Below the pieces are notes generated by a model. It was given only the letters and a program-made list of their open reading frames with translations, had not been told where the DNA came from and searched no databases. A DNA stretch of 15,725 nt from positions 1-15,725 of the forward strand of contig JALVWV010000070.1 in NCBI GenBank assembly GCA_027023145.1, read 5' to 3'. Source of the DNA: Campylobacteraceae bacterium (GTDB lineage Bacteria > Campylobacterota > Campylobacteria > Campylobacterales > Sulfurovaceae). A program made the translations under genes and the position numbers. This document shows, one piece after another, positions 6,752 to 13,496 of the stretch; the stretch's first letter is position 1, and every line of letters begins with the position of its first letter.

Positions 6752-8524
6752 ATGAACGAAATGAAACGACGAGAATTTCTCTACATGATGGCGGTACTCG
6801 GTGCCGCACCGGTTTTTGCCAATTCACACATGCGTCTGAGCCCGGAAGGAAAGCTTGAGGACTATTACAAACTCAAGCCCTTCGGGAATGCCCGAATCCT
6901 TCATACGACGGACTCACATGCCCAGTTGATGCCGGTCTATTTCCGGGAGCCGAGTGTCAACATTGGATTGTACGACAACTTCGGCAAACCGCCCCACATC
7001 GTCGGAAAAAATTTCCTCGATTACTACAAGATCAAAAACAACCCCCGTCTCGAATATGCGCTGACGTGTGTCAACTTCGAGAAACACGGAGAAGCGATGG
7101 GGCGCGTCGGGGGATTTGCCCATCTCAAAACAGCCGTGGATTTCCTCCGCACCAGCTTTGGCCACGACAAGACCCTCCTGCTTGACGGGGGCGATACCTG
7201 GCAGGGGAGCTGGACAGCGCTTCAGACACGCGGCAAGGATATGGTGGGAGCCATGAACCTGCTTGGCGTCGATGTGGCGGTGGGTCACTGGGAATTCACC
7301 TACACCGAAAAAGAGATCCTCGAGAACCTCAAAATGCTCAAGGCAGAATTTATCGCCCAGAACGTCAAGGTCAAAGAAGACGCCATTATGGATGAGAAAT
7401 TCACGCCCTACGATGAGGATGAAGGATGGGCCTTCAAGCCCTATACGATCAAGAAGATGGGCAAAGCCCGCGTTGCGATCATTGGGCAGGCTTTTCCCTA
7501 TACGACCATTGCCAATCCTCAGCGTTTCATCCCCGATTTGACCTTCGGAATCGAAGCCGACAGTATGCAGGCGATGGTCGACCACGTTCGCAAGAAAGAG
7601 AAGCCAGATGCCGTCATTGTCCTCTCTCACAACGGCTATGATGTGGACAAAAAAATGGCACAGGTGGTCAGCGGCATCGACTTCATCATGGGAGGGCATA
7701 CCCACGACGGTGTCCCCGAAGCCTATCCGGTCACAAACAAAAAAGGAACCACGTATGTATGCAACGCTGGCAGCAACGGCAAGTTCCTCAACGTGCTCGA
7801 CCTTGACATCCAGAAAGGCAAAGTAGTGGACTTCAAGTTCACGCTTCTGCCGATTTTTTCGGATTTGATCCCCGAAGACAAAAAAATGAAAGAGTACATC
7901 GCCAGCGTTCGCAAGCCTTTTCTCAAAGAGCTTGAGCGCCCGTTGGCGACCACTGAGATTGCGCTGTTCCGTCGCGGCAACTTCAACGGCACCTGGGATC
8001 AGGTGATCGTCGATGCTCTGCGCAAAGTCGGTGGCGCAGATGTCGCTCTCTCTCCCGGCTTCCGCTGGGGAACGAGTTTGCTGGCTGGTCAGGAGATCAC
8101 CTTCGATGATCTGGCGACTCAGACAGCCATGACCTATCCGGAGACATACGTCAAAGAGATGGATGGTAAGACCATCAAAGTGATTCTCGAAGATGTTGCG
8201 GACAACCTCTTCAACAAAGATCCCTTCTATCAGCAGGGGGGAGATATGGTGCGCACCGGCGGACTCTCGTACAAGATTGATCCGACCAAAGAGATCGGTC
8301 ACCGGATCAGTGACATTACGATGCTCGATGGCAAGAAGCTGGATGCGAAAAAAACCTATAAGGTCGCCGGATGGGCAACTGTTGGCTCCAAGTCACCGGG
8401 CAAGCCGGTTTGGGAGTTGGTTGAGGAGTATTTGAAAAATGTCAAATCGATCCATGCCGGCTACAACGTAGAAAGCCCGGAGATTATCGGTATCAAGGGG
8501 AATCCGGGTATTGTCCAGTGCTGA
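6752..8524 (+). CDS. soxB: SoxB, SoxYZ thiosulfohydrolase (di-manganese)
   Basis: This 590-residue periplasmic enzyme hydrolyses the terminal sulfone group from SoxY-bound intermediates as sulfate. It belongs to the 5'-nucleotidase/metallophosphoesterase family. A Tat-type start (MKRREF) precedes a short hydrophobic segment. Metal-site motifs appear in order: HTTDSHAQL (D54, H56), LLLDGGDTWQGS (D145-D148), the SoxB-specific VGHWEFTY (H179), VLSHNGYD (H293) and MGGHTHDG (H316, H318). The C-terminal 5'-nucleotidase domain follows, with FRRGNFNGTWDQ and LSPGFRWG. The start at 6752 has AAAGGAA at 6741-6747; the frame is open to 6644, but that extension is not signal-like. The gene is separated from its upstream neighbour by a 147-bp gap with a strong hairpin. 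Confidence 0.96.
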   Translation: MNEMKRREFLYMMAVLGAAPVFANSHMRLSPEGKLEDYYKLKPFGNARILHTTDSHAQLMPVYFREPSVNIGLYDNFGKPPHIVGKNFLDYYKIKNNPRLEYALTCVNFEKHGEAMGRVGGFAHLKTAVDFLRTSFGHDKTLLLDGGDTWQGSWTALQTRGKDMVGAMNLLGVDVAVGHWEFTYTEKEILENLKMLKAEFIAQNVKVKEDAIMDEKFTPYDEDEGWAFKPYTIKKMGKARVAIIGQAFPYTTIANPQRFIPDLTFGIEADSMQAMVDHVRKKEKPDAVIVLSHNGYDVDKKMAQVVSGIDFIMGGHTHDGVPEAYPVTNKKGTTYVCNAGSNGKFLNVLDLDIQKGKVVDFKFTLLPIFSDLIPEDKKMKEYIASVRKPFLKELERPLATTEIALFRRGNFNGTWDQVIVDALRKVGGADVALSPGFRWGTSLLAGQEITFDDLATQTAMTYPETYVKEMDGKTIKVILEDVADNLFNKDPFYQQGGDMVRTGGLSYKIDPTKEIGHRISDITMLDGKKLDAKKTYKVAGWATVGSKSPGKPVWELVEEYLKNVKSIHAGYNVESPEIIGIKGNPGIVQC

Positions 8525-8553
8525 AAATACAGCAAGAGAAGAAAGGAGACATT

Positions 8554-9366
8554 GTGCAGAAGATTTTGTTGATGATGCTTGTTTTTTCTCTCTCCTTATT
8601 GTGGGGGGCTTCCCCCTACGATGCCGGGCAAAAACTCTTCACAGAAAAGTGCTCTTCATGTCATATGGGGTTCATCTCGGCAGACCGGATCAAAGAGAAT
8701 TTTTTTGAGAAGAACAATACTGTGTTGCATCTCAAAGCTCCCTCGGTCAACATGTTGGCCTACGCCATCATGCGCGGCCCCAAAAAGGTGGGAGATCCCT
8801 CCGATCCCGACATGCGTCAGGATGAGATCGAAGAGTACCTCAAAGGCTATCTAGAGCACCCCGTGCGCACCGAATCTATCTGCGATCCGGACATCATGCG
8901 TTATTACGAGACCAAAGCTCCTATTCGTGGCTTGAGTGATGCAGATTATACGGCATTGGCTCGTTTTTTCATGGGCTACAAACAGCACCGCCAAACCGCC
9001 CATCCCAGTGTCGTTAAACATTTGAGCCAAGCAGAGGATTTTTCGCGCATTCAGGCCGAAGCCAAAGCCGACGGAAAGCGGATCATCATCGAAGCGAGTT
9101 CGCCAACGTGCCATTATTGCAAACGGATGAAACGGGAGGTGATCGAGACGCCTGAGGTGCAGAAGGCTCTGACTCAGGGGTACGTGTTGGTCGATGTGGA
9201 CATCAGCCGGCATTCTCTTCCCTTTAACCTCAACAAGGTCTATCGGCATGTCACGCCAAGCTTTTTCATCGTTGAGAGCAACGGAACATTGGTGGCTCAG
9301 TATCCGGGCAGTTGGGAAAAACACGATTTTTTAAGCATACTCAGAGAACACCGTCCAAGGAGATAG
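8554..9366 (+). CDS. cytochrome c-thioredoxin fusion, SoxW-like
   Basis: This 270-residue secreted protein starts at GTG 8554, preceded by AAAGGAG (8542-8548). Reading from 8518 would add 12 polar residues before the signal peptide (QKILLMMLVFSLSLLWGAS). The N-terminal half carries one heme site, CSSCH (C33, C36, H37), in a short cytochrome domain to about residue 145, with an extra C110. The C-terminal half is a thioredoxin fold with redox pair CHYC (C186, C189) and the cis-proline region HVTPSFFIV (P235). Periplasmic thioredoxins called SoxW follow soxB in several sox clusters. The attached heme domain could pass electrons to or from the CxxC, for example to reset the SoxYZ carrier cysteine or scavenge mixed disulfides. 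That role is an inference. Domain calls are firm. Confidence 0.82.
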   Translation: MQKILLMMLVFSLSLLWGASPYDAGQKLFTEKCSSCHMGFISADRIKENFFEKNNTVLHLKAPSVNMLAYAIMRGPKKVGDPSDPDMRQDEIEEYLKGYLEHPVRTESICDPDIMRYYETKAPIRGLSDADYTALARFFMGYKQHRQTAHPSVVKHLSQAEDFSRIQAEAKADGKRIIIEASSPTCHYCKRMKREVIETPEVQKALTQGYVLVDVDISRHSLPFNLNKVYRHVTPSFFIVESNGTLVAQYPGSWEKHDFLSILREHRPRR

Positions 9367-9368
9367 TC

Positions 9369-9830
9369 ATGTCAATTTCGTTTACCGTTGTCGGTACATT
9401 CAGTGCCAAAGAGGGGCAGAGTGGGCTCCCCCGTCCTGCCGCAGATCTCTTGGAATTGCGGGAAGGCTATGGGATCGTTGGGGATAAATTTGCTAGGATC
9501 GATCTCGATCAGACGGTGATGATTGTTGGACAGCGTGCCTACGATCTGGCACGTGAAGCGGGTATTGTGCTCGAGCCGGGAAGCCTCGGTGAAAATCTCC
9601 TGCTTGATCTGGATCCTCATCAACTGCCGGTAGGAACTCAGTTGCGGATCGGATCAGCGGTGATCGAACTCACCGAAGCATGTACGCTGTGCAACCATCT
9701 GAGTGTTTTTGATCGCAAACTGCCCAAACTGGTGCGTCATGATCGAGGTCTTTACTGTCGGATTGTTGTTTCGGGAAGCATTCAAGCCGGGGATGAGGGG
9801 GTCGTACTGGAAGAGAGGAAGCGCGCATGA
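9369..9830 (+). CDS. MOSC-domain protein
   Basis: This 153-residue protein has no signal peptide, so it is cytoplasmic. MOSC domains bind or deliver sulfur to molybdenum cofactor, or act in pterin-linked reductases. Typical segments are YGIVGDKFAR (residues 34-43), EPGSLGENLLLD (69-80), LPVGTQLRIGSAVIELTEAC (86-105) and the ending GLYCRIVVSGSIQAGD. C105, C108 and C130 are candidates for the sulfur-carrying cysteine. AAGGAG (9357-9362) overlaps the end of the preceding gene, and the gene itself overlaps the next by 4 bp. Placement in a sox block with molybdenum enzyme SoxC suggests service to its cofactor, but this is inferred. The start at 9369 was chosen over 9312 for its ribosome binding site. 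Confidence 0.85.
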   Translation: MSISFTVVGTFSAKEGQSGLPRPAADLLELREGYGIVGDKFARIDLDQTVMIVGQRAYDLAREAGIVLEPGSLGENLLLDLDPHQLPVGTQLRIGSAVIELTEACTLCNHLSVFDRKLPKLVRHDRGLYCRIVVSGSIQAGDEGVVLEERKRA

Positions 9831-10276
9831 AACGTTTGGGAACCTTGTGGATGATTTTCCTGATTTTGGGTACATTTGCCTCAGCCAAAATGCACTACAC
9901 CGACCCCAAACCCACCTTTGAAAATCCCCGCAAGATCATTGTTCGCCTCAAGAGTGGGGATGTGCATGTAGCCAATCACCTGATCGGTACGATCAACAAT
10001 ATCCTCAAAGAATATCCCGAAGATGCCCTCAAAGTTGCTGTGATCGCTTACGGTCCTGGGATGCGCGTTCTGCGCAAGGACTATGATTCTCAAACCCTCA
10101 AACGCCTTCGGTCTCTTCTGGCGTATGATATCGAGATCATTGGTTGTCTCAATACGATGAAGACCATGGGATGGAAGCGCAAAGAGTTTATCGATGGAGT
10201 TGATTATGTCCAAGCTGGGGTAGCTGAAGCGATCGAACGGCAGGCTGGAGGGTGGATCGATGCTACGCCTTATTAG
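9827..10276 (+). CDS. secreted DsrE-family protein
   Basis: This 149-residue protein has a signal peptide (MKRLG then a hydrophobic run to about FASA, residue 20), placing it in the periplasm. The rest is a DsrE/DsrF-like fold of the COG1416 kind: KIIVRLKSGD, KVAVIAYGPGMRVLRKD, then IEIIGCLNTMKTMGW with a single conserved cysteine, C107, and ending AGVAEAIERQAGGWIDATPY. DsrE-type proteins transfer sulfur as persulfide or perthiol on one cysteine, though periplasmic members are little studied. The gene shares an ATGA overlap with the MOSC gene, so it belongs to the same transcript. A role in holding or moving sulfane sulfur beside SoxYZ is an inference from position. Confidence 0.85.
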   Translation: MKRLGTLWMIFLILGTFASAKMHYTDPKPTFENPRKIIVRLKSGDVHVANHLIGTINNILKEYPEDALKVAVIAYGPGMRVLRKDYDSQTLKRLRSLLAYDIEIIGCLNTMKTMGWKRKEFIDGVDYVQAGVAEAIERQAGGWIDATPY

Positions 10277-10385
10277 AGATATCTCCCTTCTTCTTCTTTG
10301 CTTCAAAAGGTAACAATGAAGCGCAATGCCTCCACTTCTTCTTCCTATTCAAATGCCCCTTATCCAAACTAAGCTATCCTGTCGT

Positions 10386-10401
10386 AGTGATTTTTCTCAC
10401 T
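10386..10401 (+). promoter_or_regulatory. CRP/FNR-like palindrome upstream of oorD
   Basis: AGTGA-N6-TCACT is a perfect 5-bp inverted repeat with 6-base spacing. Its core GTGA-N6-TCAC equals the CRP consensus core TGTGA-N6-TCACA. It sits 27 bp before the oorD ATG, in the 152-bp gap 10277-10428, where the oor promoter must lie if oor is transcribed separately from sox. The gap also holds a pyrimidine-rich run (10283-10305) and the loopless palindrome GAGATATCTC (10276-10285); I see no good intrinsic terminator. No clear -10 box was identified. Confidence 0.35.
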
Positions 10402-10428
10402 TAATTTCAGTATCAAAAGGGGAAGCAG

Positions 10429-10746
10429 ATGTCGAGTCTGATGAAAGCTCCAGCGAACACACCCGTATGGGTCGATGAAGCGCGATGCAAAGCGTGCGAC
10501 AAATGTGTAGCGTATTGCCCGGCCGGTGTCTTGGCAATGCGTCAGGATCCGCAAACCGTTTTGGGGGCAATGATTGAAGTAGTCACACCTGAAGCGTGTA
10601 TTGGATGCAATGAATGTGAATTGGTTTGCCCGGATTTTGCAATCTATGTTGCAGATAAAAAAGAGTTTAAGTTTGCCAAGTTGACCGATCAGGCCAAAGA
10701 GCGAGCCGAGGCAATCGTAGCCAACAAATACATGAAACTTGCCTAA
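10429..10746 (+). CDS. oorD: OorD, 2-oxoglutarate:ferredoxin oxidoreductase delta (ferredoxin) subunit
   Basis: This 105-residue protein carries two [4Fe-4S] sites: CKACDKCVAYC with CP (C20, C23, C26, C30) and CIGCNECELVCP (C57, C60, C63, C67). It is the electron-transfer subunit of a four-subunit 2-oxoacid oxidoreductase. AGGGGAAG precedes the ATG. The D-A-B-C gene order is that of oorDABC in Campylobacter and Helicobacter. The complex oxidises 2-oxoglutarate to succinyl-CoA, or runs in reverse in the reductive TCA cycle of autotrophic relatives. A pyruvate-type complex is less likely given the gene order. Confidence 0.88.
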   Translation: MSSLMKAPANTPVWVDEARCKACDKCVAYCPAGVLAMRQDPQTVLGAMIEVVTPEACIGCNECELVCPDFAIYVADKKEFKFAKLTDQAKERAEAIVANKYMKLA

Positions 10747-10755
10747 GGAGTAAGC

Positions 10756-11892
10756 ATGAGTACAAGAGAAGTTATAACAAGCGGTAACGAGCTGGCTGCC
10801 CGCGCAGCCGTCGATGCCGGATGTAAATTTTTTGCAGGATACCCCCTGACACCCTCGAGTGAAATCATGCACGTGGTTTCCGATCTGCTGCCGACCATCG
10901 GTGGCGCAGCCATCCAAATGGAAGATGAGATTGCTGGGGTTGCTGCGGCGATCGGTGCCGGAATGTCGGGGGTTCGCTCCCTTACGGCCACCTCAGGACC
11001 TGGCATCTCACTTAAAGCAGAGAACTTGGGTTTGGCTCAGATGACCGAAGTCCCTCTTGTCGTTATCAACGTTATGCGGGGCGGTCCTTCGACTGGATTG
11101 CCGACCCGTGTGGCTCAGGGGGATGTTGCTCAGGCGAAAAACCCCAGCCATGGTGATTACAAGTCGATCACTGTCTGTGCCGGAACCCTTGAAGAGTGCT
11201 ACACCGAGACCGTACGCGCCTTCAACCTTGCCGATCGATTCATGCAGCCAGTCTTTGTCCTTCTCGATGAGACCCTAGGGCATATGCATGCCAAAGCAAC
11301 ACTTCCCTCTCTCGAAGAGGTACAAGCTAGCATCGTCCCCCGCAAGACCTTTGATGGTGCACCGGAGGATTACCTCCCTTATGGTGCCGAACAGGATCAG
11401 CCAGCGGTACTGAACCCGATGTTCCAGGGATACCGCTATCACTACACCGGTCTTCACCATGGCCCCGACGGCTTCCCCACCGAAGAGATTGAGACGTGCC
11501 GCCTCCTCATCGACCGTCTTTTCCGCAAAGTCGATGAGCACAAAGATGAGATCGAGAGTAACGAAGAGTACATGCTCGATGATGCTGATGTGCTTCTGAT
11601 CGGTTACGGATCGGCTTCACTGGCGATCAAAGAAGCGATCCGTACCCTCCGCGAGGAACATGGAATCAAAGCTGGTCTTTTCCGCCCGATCACCTTGTGG
11701 CCGTCTCCAGAGGATCGTTTGTATGAACTTGGACAGAAGTTTGACAAAGTCCTCTCGATTGAGCTCAATCAGGGGCAATACCTCGAAGAGGTACAGCGCA
11801 GCATGGGACGCCGGGATATCCAGAAGCTGACCAAGACCAATGGCCGTCCATTCTCACCGGCAGACATTATCGAAAAAGTGAAGGAGCTCTAA
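10756..11892 (+). CDS. oorA: OorA, 2-oxoglutarate:ferredoxin oxidoreductase alpha subunit
   Basis: This 378-residue subunit contains the pyrimidine-binding domain of the thiamine diphosphate site. It begins with a GNELAARAAVDAGCKFFAGYP stretch (residues 10-30), then LTPSSEI, IQMEDEIAGVAAAIGAG and TATSGPGISLKAE, all typical of KorA/OorA. The transketolase C-terminal-like domain follows (VLLIGYGSASLAIKEAI, then GLFRPITLWPSP). AAGGAG at 10745-10750 precedes the ATG. It is separated from oorB by one base after the stop and is clearly co-transcribed. Substrate specificity for 2-oxoglutarate rests on gene order rather than on residues I can check. Confidence 0.92.
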   Translation: MSTREVITSGNELAARAAVDAGCKFFAGYPLTPSSEIMHVVSDLLPTIGGAAIQMEDEIAGVAAAIGAGMSGVRSLTATSGPGISLKAENLGLAQMTEVPLVVINVMRGGPSTGLPTRVAQGDVAQAKNPSHGDYKSITVCAGTLEECYTETVRAFNLADRFMQPVFVLLDETLGHMHAKATLPSLEEVQASIVPRKTFDGAPEDYLPYGAEQDQPAVLNPMFQGYRYHYTGLHHGPDGFPTEEIETCRLLIDRLFRKVDEHKDEIESNEEYMLDDADVLLIGYGSASLAIKEAIRTLREEHGIKAGLFRPITLWPSPEDRLYELGQKFDKVLSIELNQGQYLEEVQRSMGRRDIQKLTKTNGRPFSPADIIEKVKEL

Positions 11893-11893
11893 G

Positions 11894-12751
11894 ATGGCAT
11901 TTAATTACGACAAATATCTCAGAACCAGCAAAATGCCCACCTTGTGGTGTTGGGGGTGTGGGGATGGTGTTATCCTCAAATCCTTTATCCGCGCGATCGA
12001 TAAACTGGGTTGGGAAAAAGATGACATCGCCCTCGTATCAGGAATCGGTTGTAGTGGGCGCTTCTCCTCCTACGTGGATATGAACACCGTCCATACGACC
12101 CACGGCCGTACCATTGCGTTTGCGACGGGGATCAAACTTGCCAATCCCGACAAACACGTCGTGTGCGTCGCTGGTGATGGCGACGGTCTGGCCATCGGGG
12201 GCAATCATACCATCCACGGTGCCCGACGCAACATCGATATCACCATGATTCTGATCAACAACTTTATTTACGGTTTGACCAACTCTCAGACGTCTCCTAC
12301 GACGCCTCGTGGATTCTGGACGGTTACTCAAAAGACTGGAAACATTGATCCGACCTTTAATGCCTGTAATTTGGTTGAAGGTGCTGGTGCATCGTTTGTC
12401 GCTCGTGAAAGCGTCACCCAGCCAAGAAAACTCGAAAAAGTGTTGGTTGCAGCCTTGAAGCACAAAGGATTCTCCTTCGTTGAAGCTCTCTCCAACTGCC
12501 ACATCAACCTCGGTCGCAAGAACAAAATGGGATCGGCCATGGCCAACCTCGAGTGGATCGACAGTATCAGTATGCCCAAGAAAAAGTGGGAAGCTCTCCC
12601 CGAAGAGGAAAAGATGAATTATCTGCCCACCGGTATCCTCAAACAAGATGAAAATGCTCCTGAGTACTGCGAGATGTACGAAGAGGTCAAAAAAGCCCAT
12701 CAGGGCAAGCGTGGCAAGATCACCCAAGATGATTTTGCGAAAAAAATCTAA
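11894..12751 (+). CDS. oorB: OorB, 2-oxoglutarate:ferredoxin oxidoreductase beta subunit
   Basis: This 285-residue subunit binds thiamine diphosphate and one [4Fe-4S] cluster. The TPP/Mg motif is GDGDGLAIGGNH (residues 94-105) continuing to the Asn pair at about 122-123. Likely cluster ligands are C19 and C22 (WCWGCGDG), C53 (GIGCSGR) and C202 (LSNCHIN), the four-cysteine pattern expected for this family. NNFIYGLTNSQTSPTTPRG is a hallmark segment. AAGGAG (11881-11886) lies within the oorA end. Confidence 0.93.
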   Translation: MAFNYDKYLRTSKMPTLWCWGCGDGVILKSFIRAIDKLGWEKDDIALVSGIGCSGRFSSYVDMNTVHTTHGRTIAFATGIKLANPDKHVVCVAGDGDGLAIGGNHTIHGARRNIDITMILINNFIYGLTNSQTSPTTPRGFWTVTQKTGNIDPTFNACNLVEGAGASFVARESVTQPRKLEKVLVAALKHKGFSFVEALSNCHINLGRKNKMGSAMANLEWIDSISMPKKKWEALPEEEKMNYLPTGILKQDENAPEYCEMYEEVKKAHQGKRGKITQDDFAKKI

Positions 12752-12762
12752 GGAGAATCACC

Positions 12763-13317
12763 ATGAGTAAAATTGTAATGAGATTTACCGGTGTCGGCGG
12801 GCAGGGTGTTCTTCTTGCCGGTGAGATTTTCGCTGCGGCCAAGATCAAGGCGGGTGGTTATGGGGTCAAGACGGCCACGTATACCTCTCAGGTGCGCGGT
12901 GGCCCTACTGTTGTTGATATTCAACTTGACGACAAAGAGATTTGGTACCCCTACGCTATCGATGGGCAAGTGGATTTCATGCTTTCTGTCGCGGACAAAA
13001 GTTATCAGCTTTTTAAGAAGGGAGTCCGTGAGGGAGCCACGATTGTCGTCGAGCCTAACTTGGTCTCCCCGACGGATGAAGACCGAAAGAAGTGGAATAT
13101 CGTCGAGATCCCCATCATAACTATAGCCAAAGAAGAGGTCGGAAACGTCATCACCCAATCGGTGGTTGCATTGGCCATTGCAAATACCTTCACCAAAGCT
13201 TTGGATGAAGACTTACTTATCGATACCATGCTGAGCAAAGTCCCTGCCAAAGTCCACGAGGTCAACAAAAAAGCCTACGAGCTTGGTAAAAAATACGCTC
13301 TCGAAGCGATGAAGTAA
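12763..13317 (+). CDS. oorC: OorC, 2-oxoglutarate:ferredoxin oxidoreductase gamma subunit
   Basis: This 184-residue gamma subunit has the family signature GVGGQGVLLAGEI (residues 10-22) and YTSQVRGGPTVVDIQL. It completes the OorDABC complex; the gamma domain takes part in CoA/acyl handling and contacts between subunits. AAGGAG (12750-12755) overlaps the oorB stop and precedes the ATG by 7 bases. Length is normal. Confidence 0.93.
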   Translation: MSKIVMRFTGVGGQGVLLAGEIFAAAKIKAGGYGVKTATYTSQVRGGPTVVDIQLDDKEIWYPYAIDGQVDFMLSVADKSYQLFKKGVREGATIVVEPNLVSPTDEDRKKWNIVEIPIITIAKEEVGNVITQSVVALAIANTFTKALDEDLLIDTMLSKVPAKVHEVNKKAYELGKKYALEAMK

Positions 13318-13336
13318 ACTTAAAACTGTTCGGGGC

Positions 13337-13352
13337 TGGGACTTCAGTCCCA
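13337..13352 (+). repeat. hairpin palindrome TGGGAC-TTCA-GTCCCA
   Basis: A perfect 6-bp stem with TTCA loop lies 19 bp after the oorC stop. It shares the core GACTTCAGTC with a second element after proC (14246-14261). A short TTTT run follows 7 bases later, so weak terminator activity for oorDABC is possible. The shared core suggests a dispersed palindromic family. Confidence 0.55.
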
Positions 13353-13380
13353 CTGCTCTTTTAGGCAAATCCCCCTCAAA

Positions 13381-13398
13381 GGTGCGCAATTGCGCACC
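13381..13398 (+). repeat. perfect 18-bp palindrome
   Basis: GGTGCGCAATTGCGCACC is identical to its reverse complement over all 18 bases. It could form a cruciform or hairpin, be a protein-binding site or belong to a dispersed repeat family. No T-tract follows, so it is not a classical terminator. Confidence 0.7.
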
Positions 13399-13420
13399 CT
13401 ACGCGGAGAATCTCACCAGA

Positions 13421-13450
13421 ATTCCTAATTCCTAATTCCTAATTCCTAAT
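13421..13450 (+). repeat. heptanucleotide tandem repeat (ATTCCTA) x4
   Basis: Four perfect ATTCCTA units run from 13421 to 13448, followed by a partial AT(T). The array ends 9 bases before the proC TATAAT, so it covers the place where a -35 element would lie. Such short repeats can vary in copy number by slipped-strand pairing. Confidence 0.8.
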
Positions 13451-13457
13451 TTTCCAG

Positions 13458-13463
13458 TATAAT
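13458..13463 (+). promoter_or_regulatory. candidate -10 box of proC
   Basis: A perfect TATAAT lies 34 bp before the proC ATG. A TTCCTA in the tandem repeat (13436-13441) occupies the -35 position at 16-bp spacing; it is a poor match to TTGACA. Confidence 0.5.
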
Positions 13464-13496
13464 ACCCTCATACAATTTTACAAACAGGAAATCACC

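Larger units (their letters stand above)
13318..13496 (+). other. intergenic region rich in palindromes and repeats between oorC and proC
   Basis: These 179 bp hold no gene. In order they contain a hairpin with TTCA loop, a perfect 18-bp palindrome, a heptanucleotide tandem repeat, the proC -10 box and the proC Shine-Dalgarno. Confidence 0.8.

Noticed and set aside
6914..8302. Long minus-strand open frame of 462 codons opposite soxB
   Set aside because: It is the antisense of a strongly supported soxB, has no ribosome binding site or recognisable domain, and reads as low-complexity shadow sequence caused by codon bias.
12038..12727. Minus-strand open frame of 229 codons opposite oorB
   Set aside because: The plus strand is the clear oorB gene with TPP and cluster motifs; the antisense protein shows no domain.
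13421..13450. CRISPR-like array
   Set aside because: The units are 7 bases, contiguous and without spacers; this is a simple tandem repeat.
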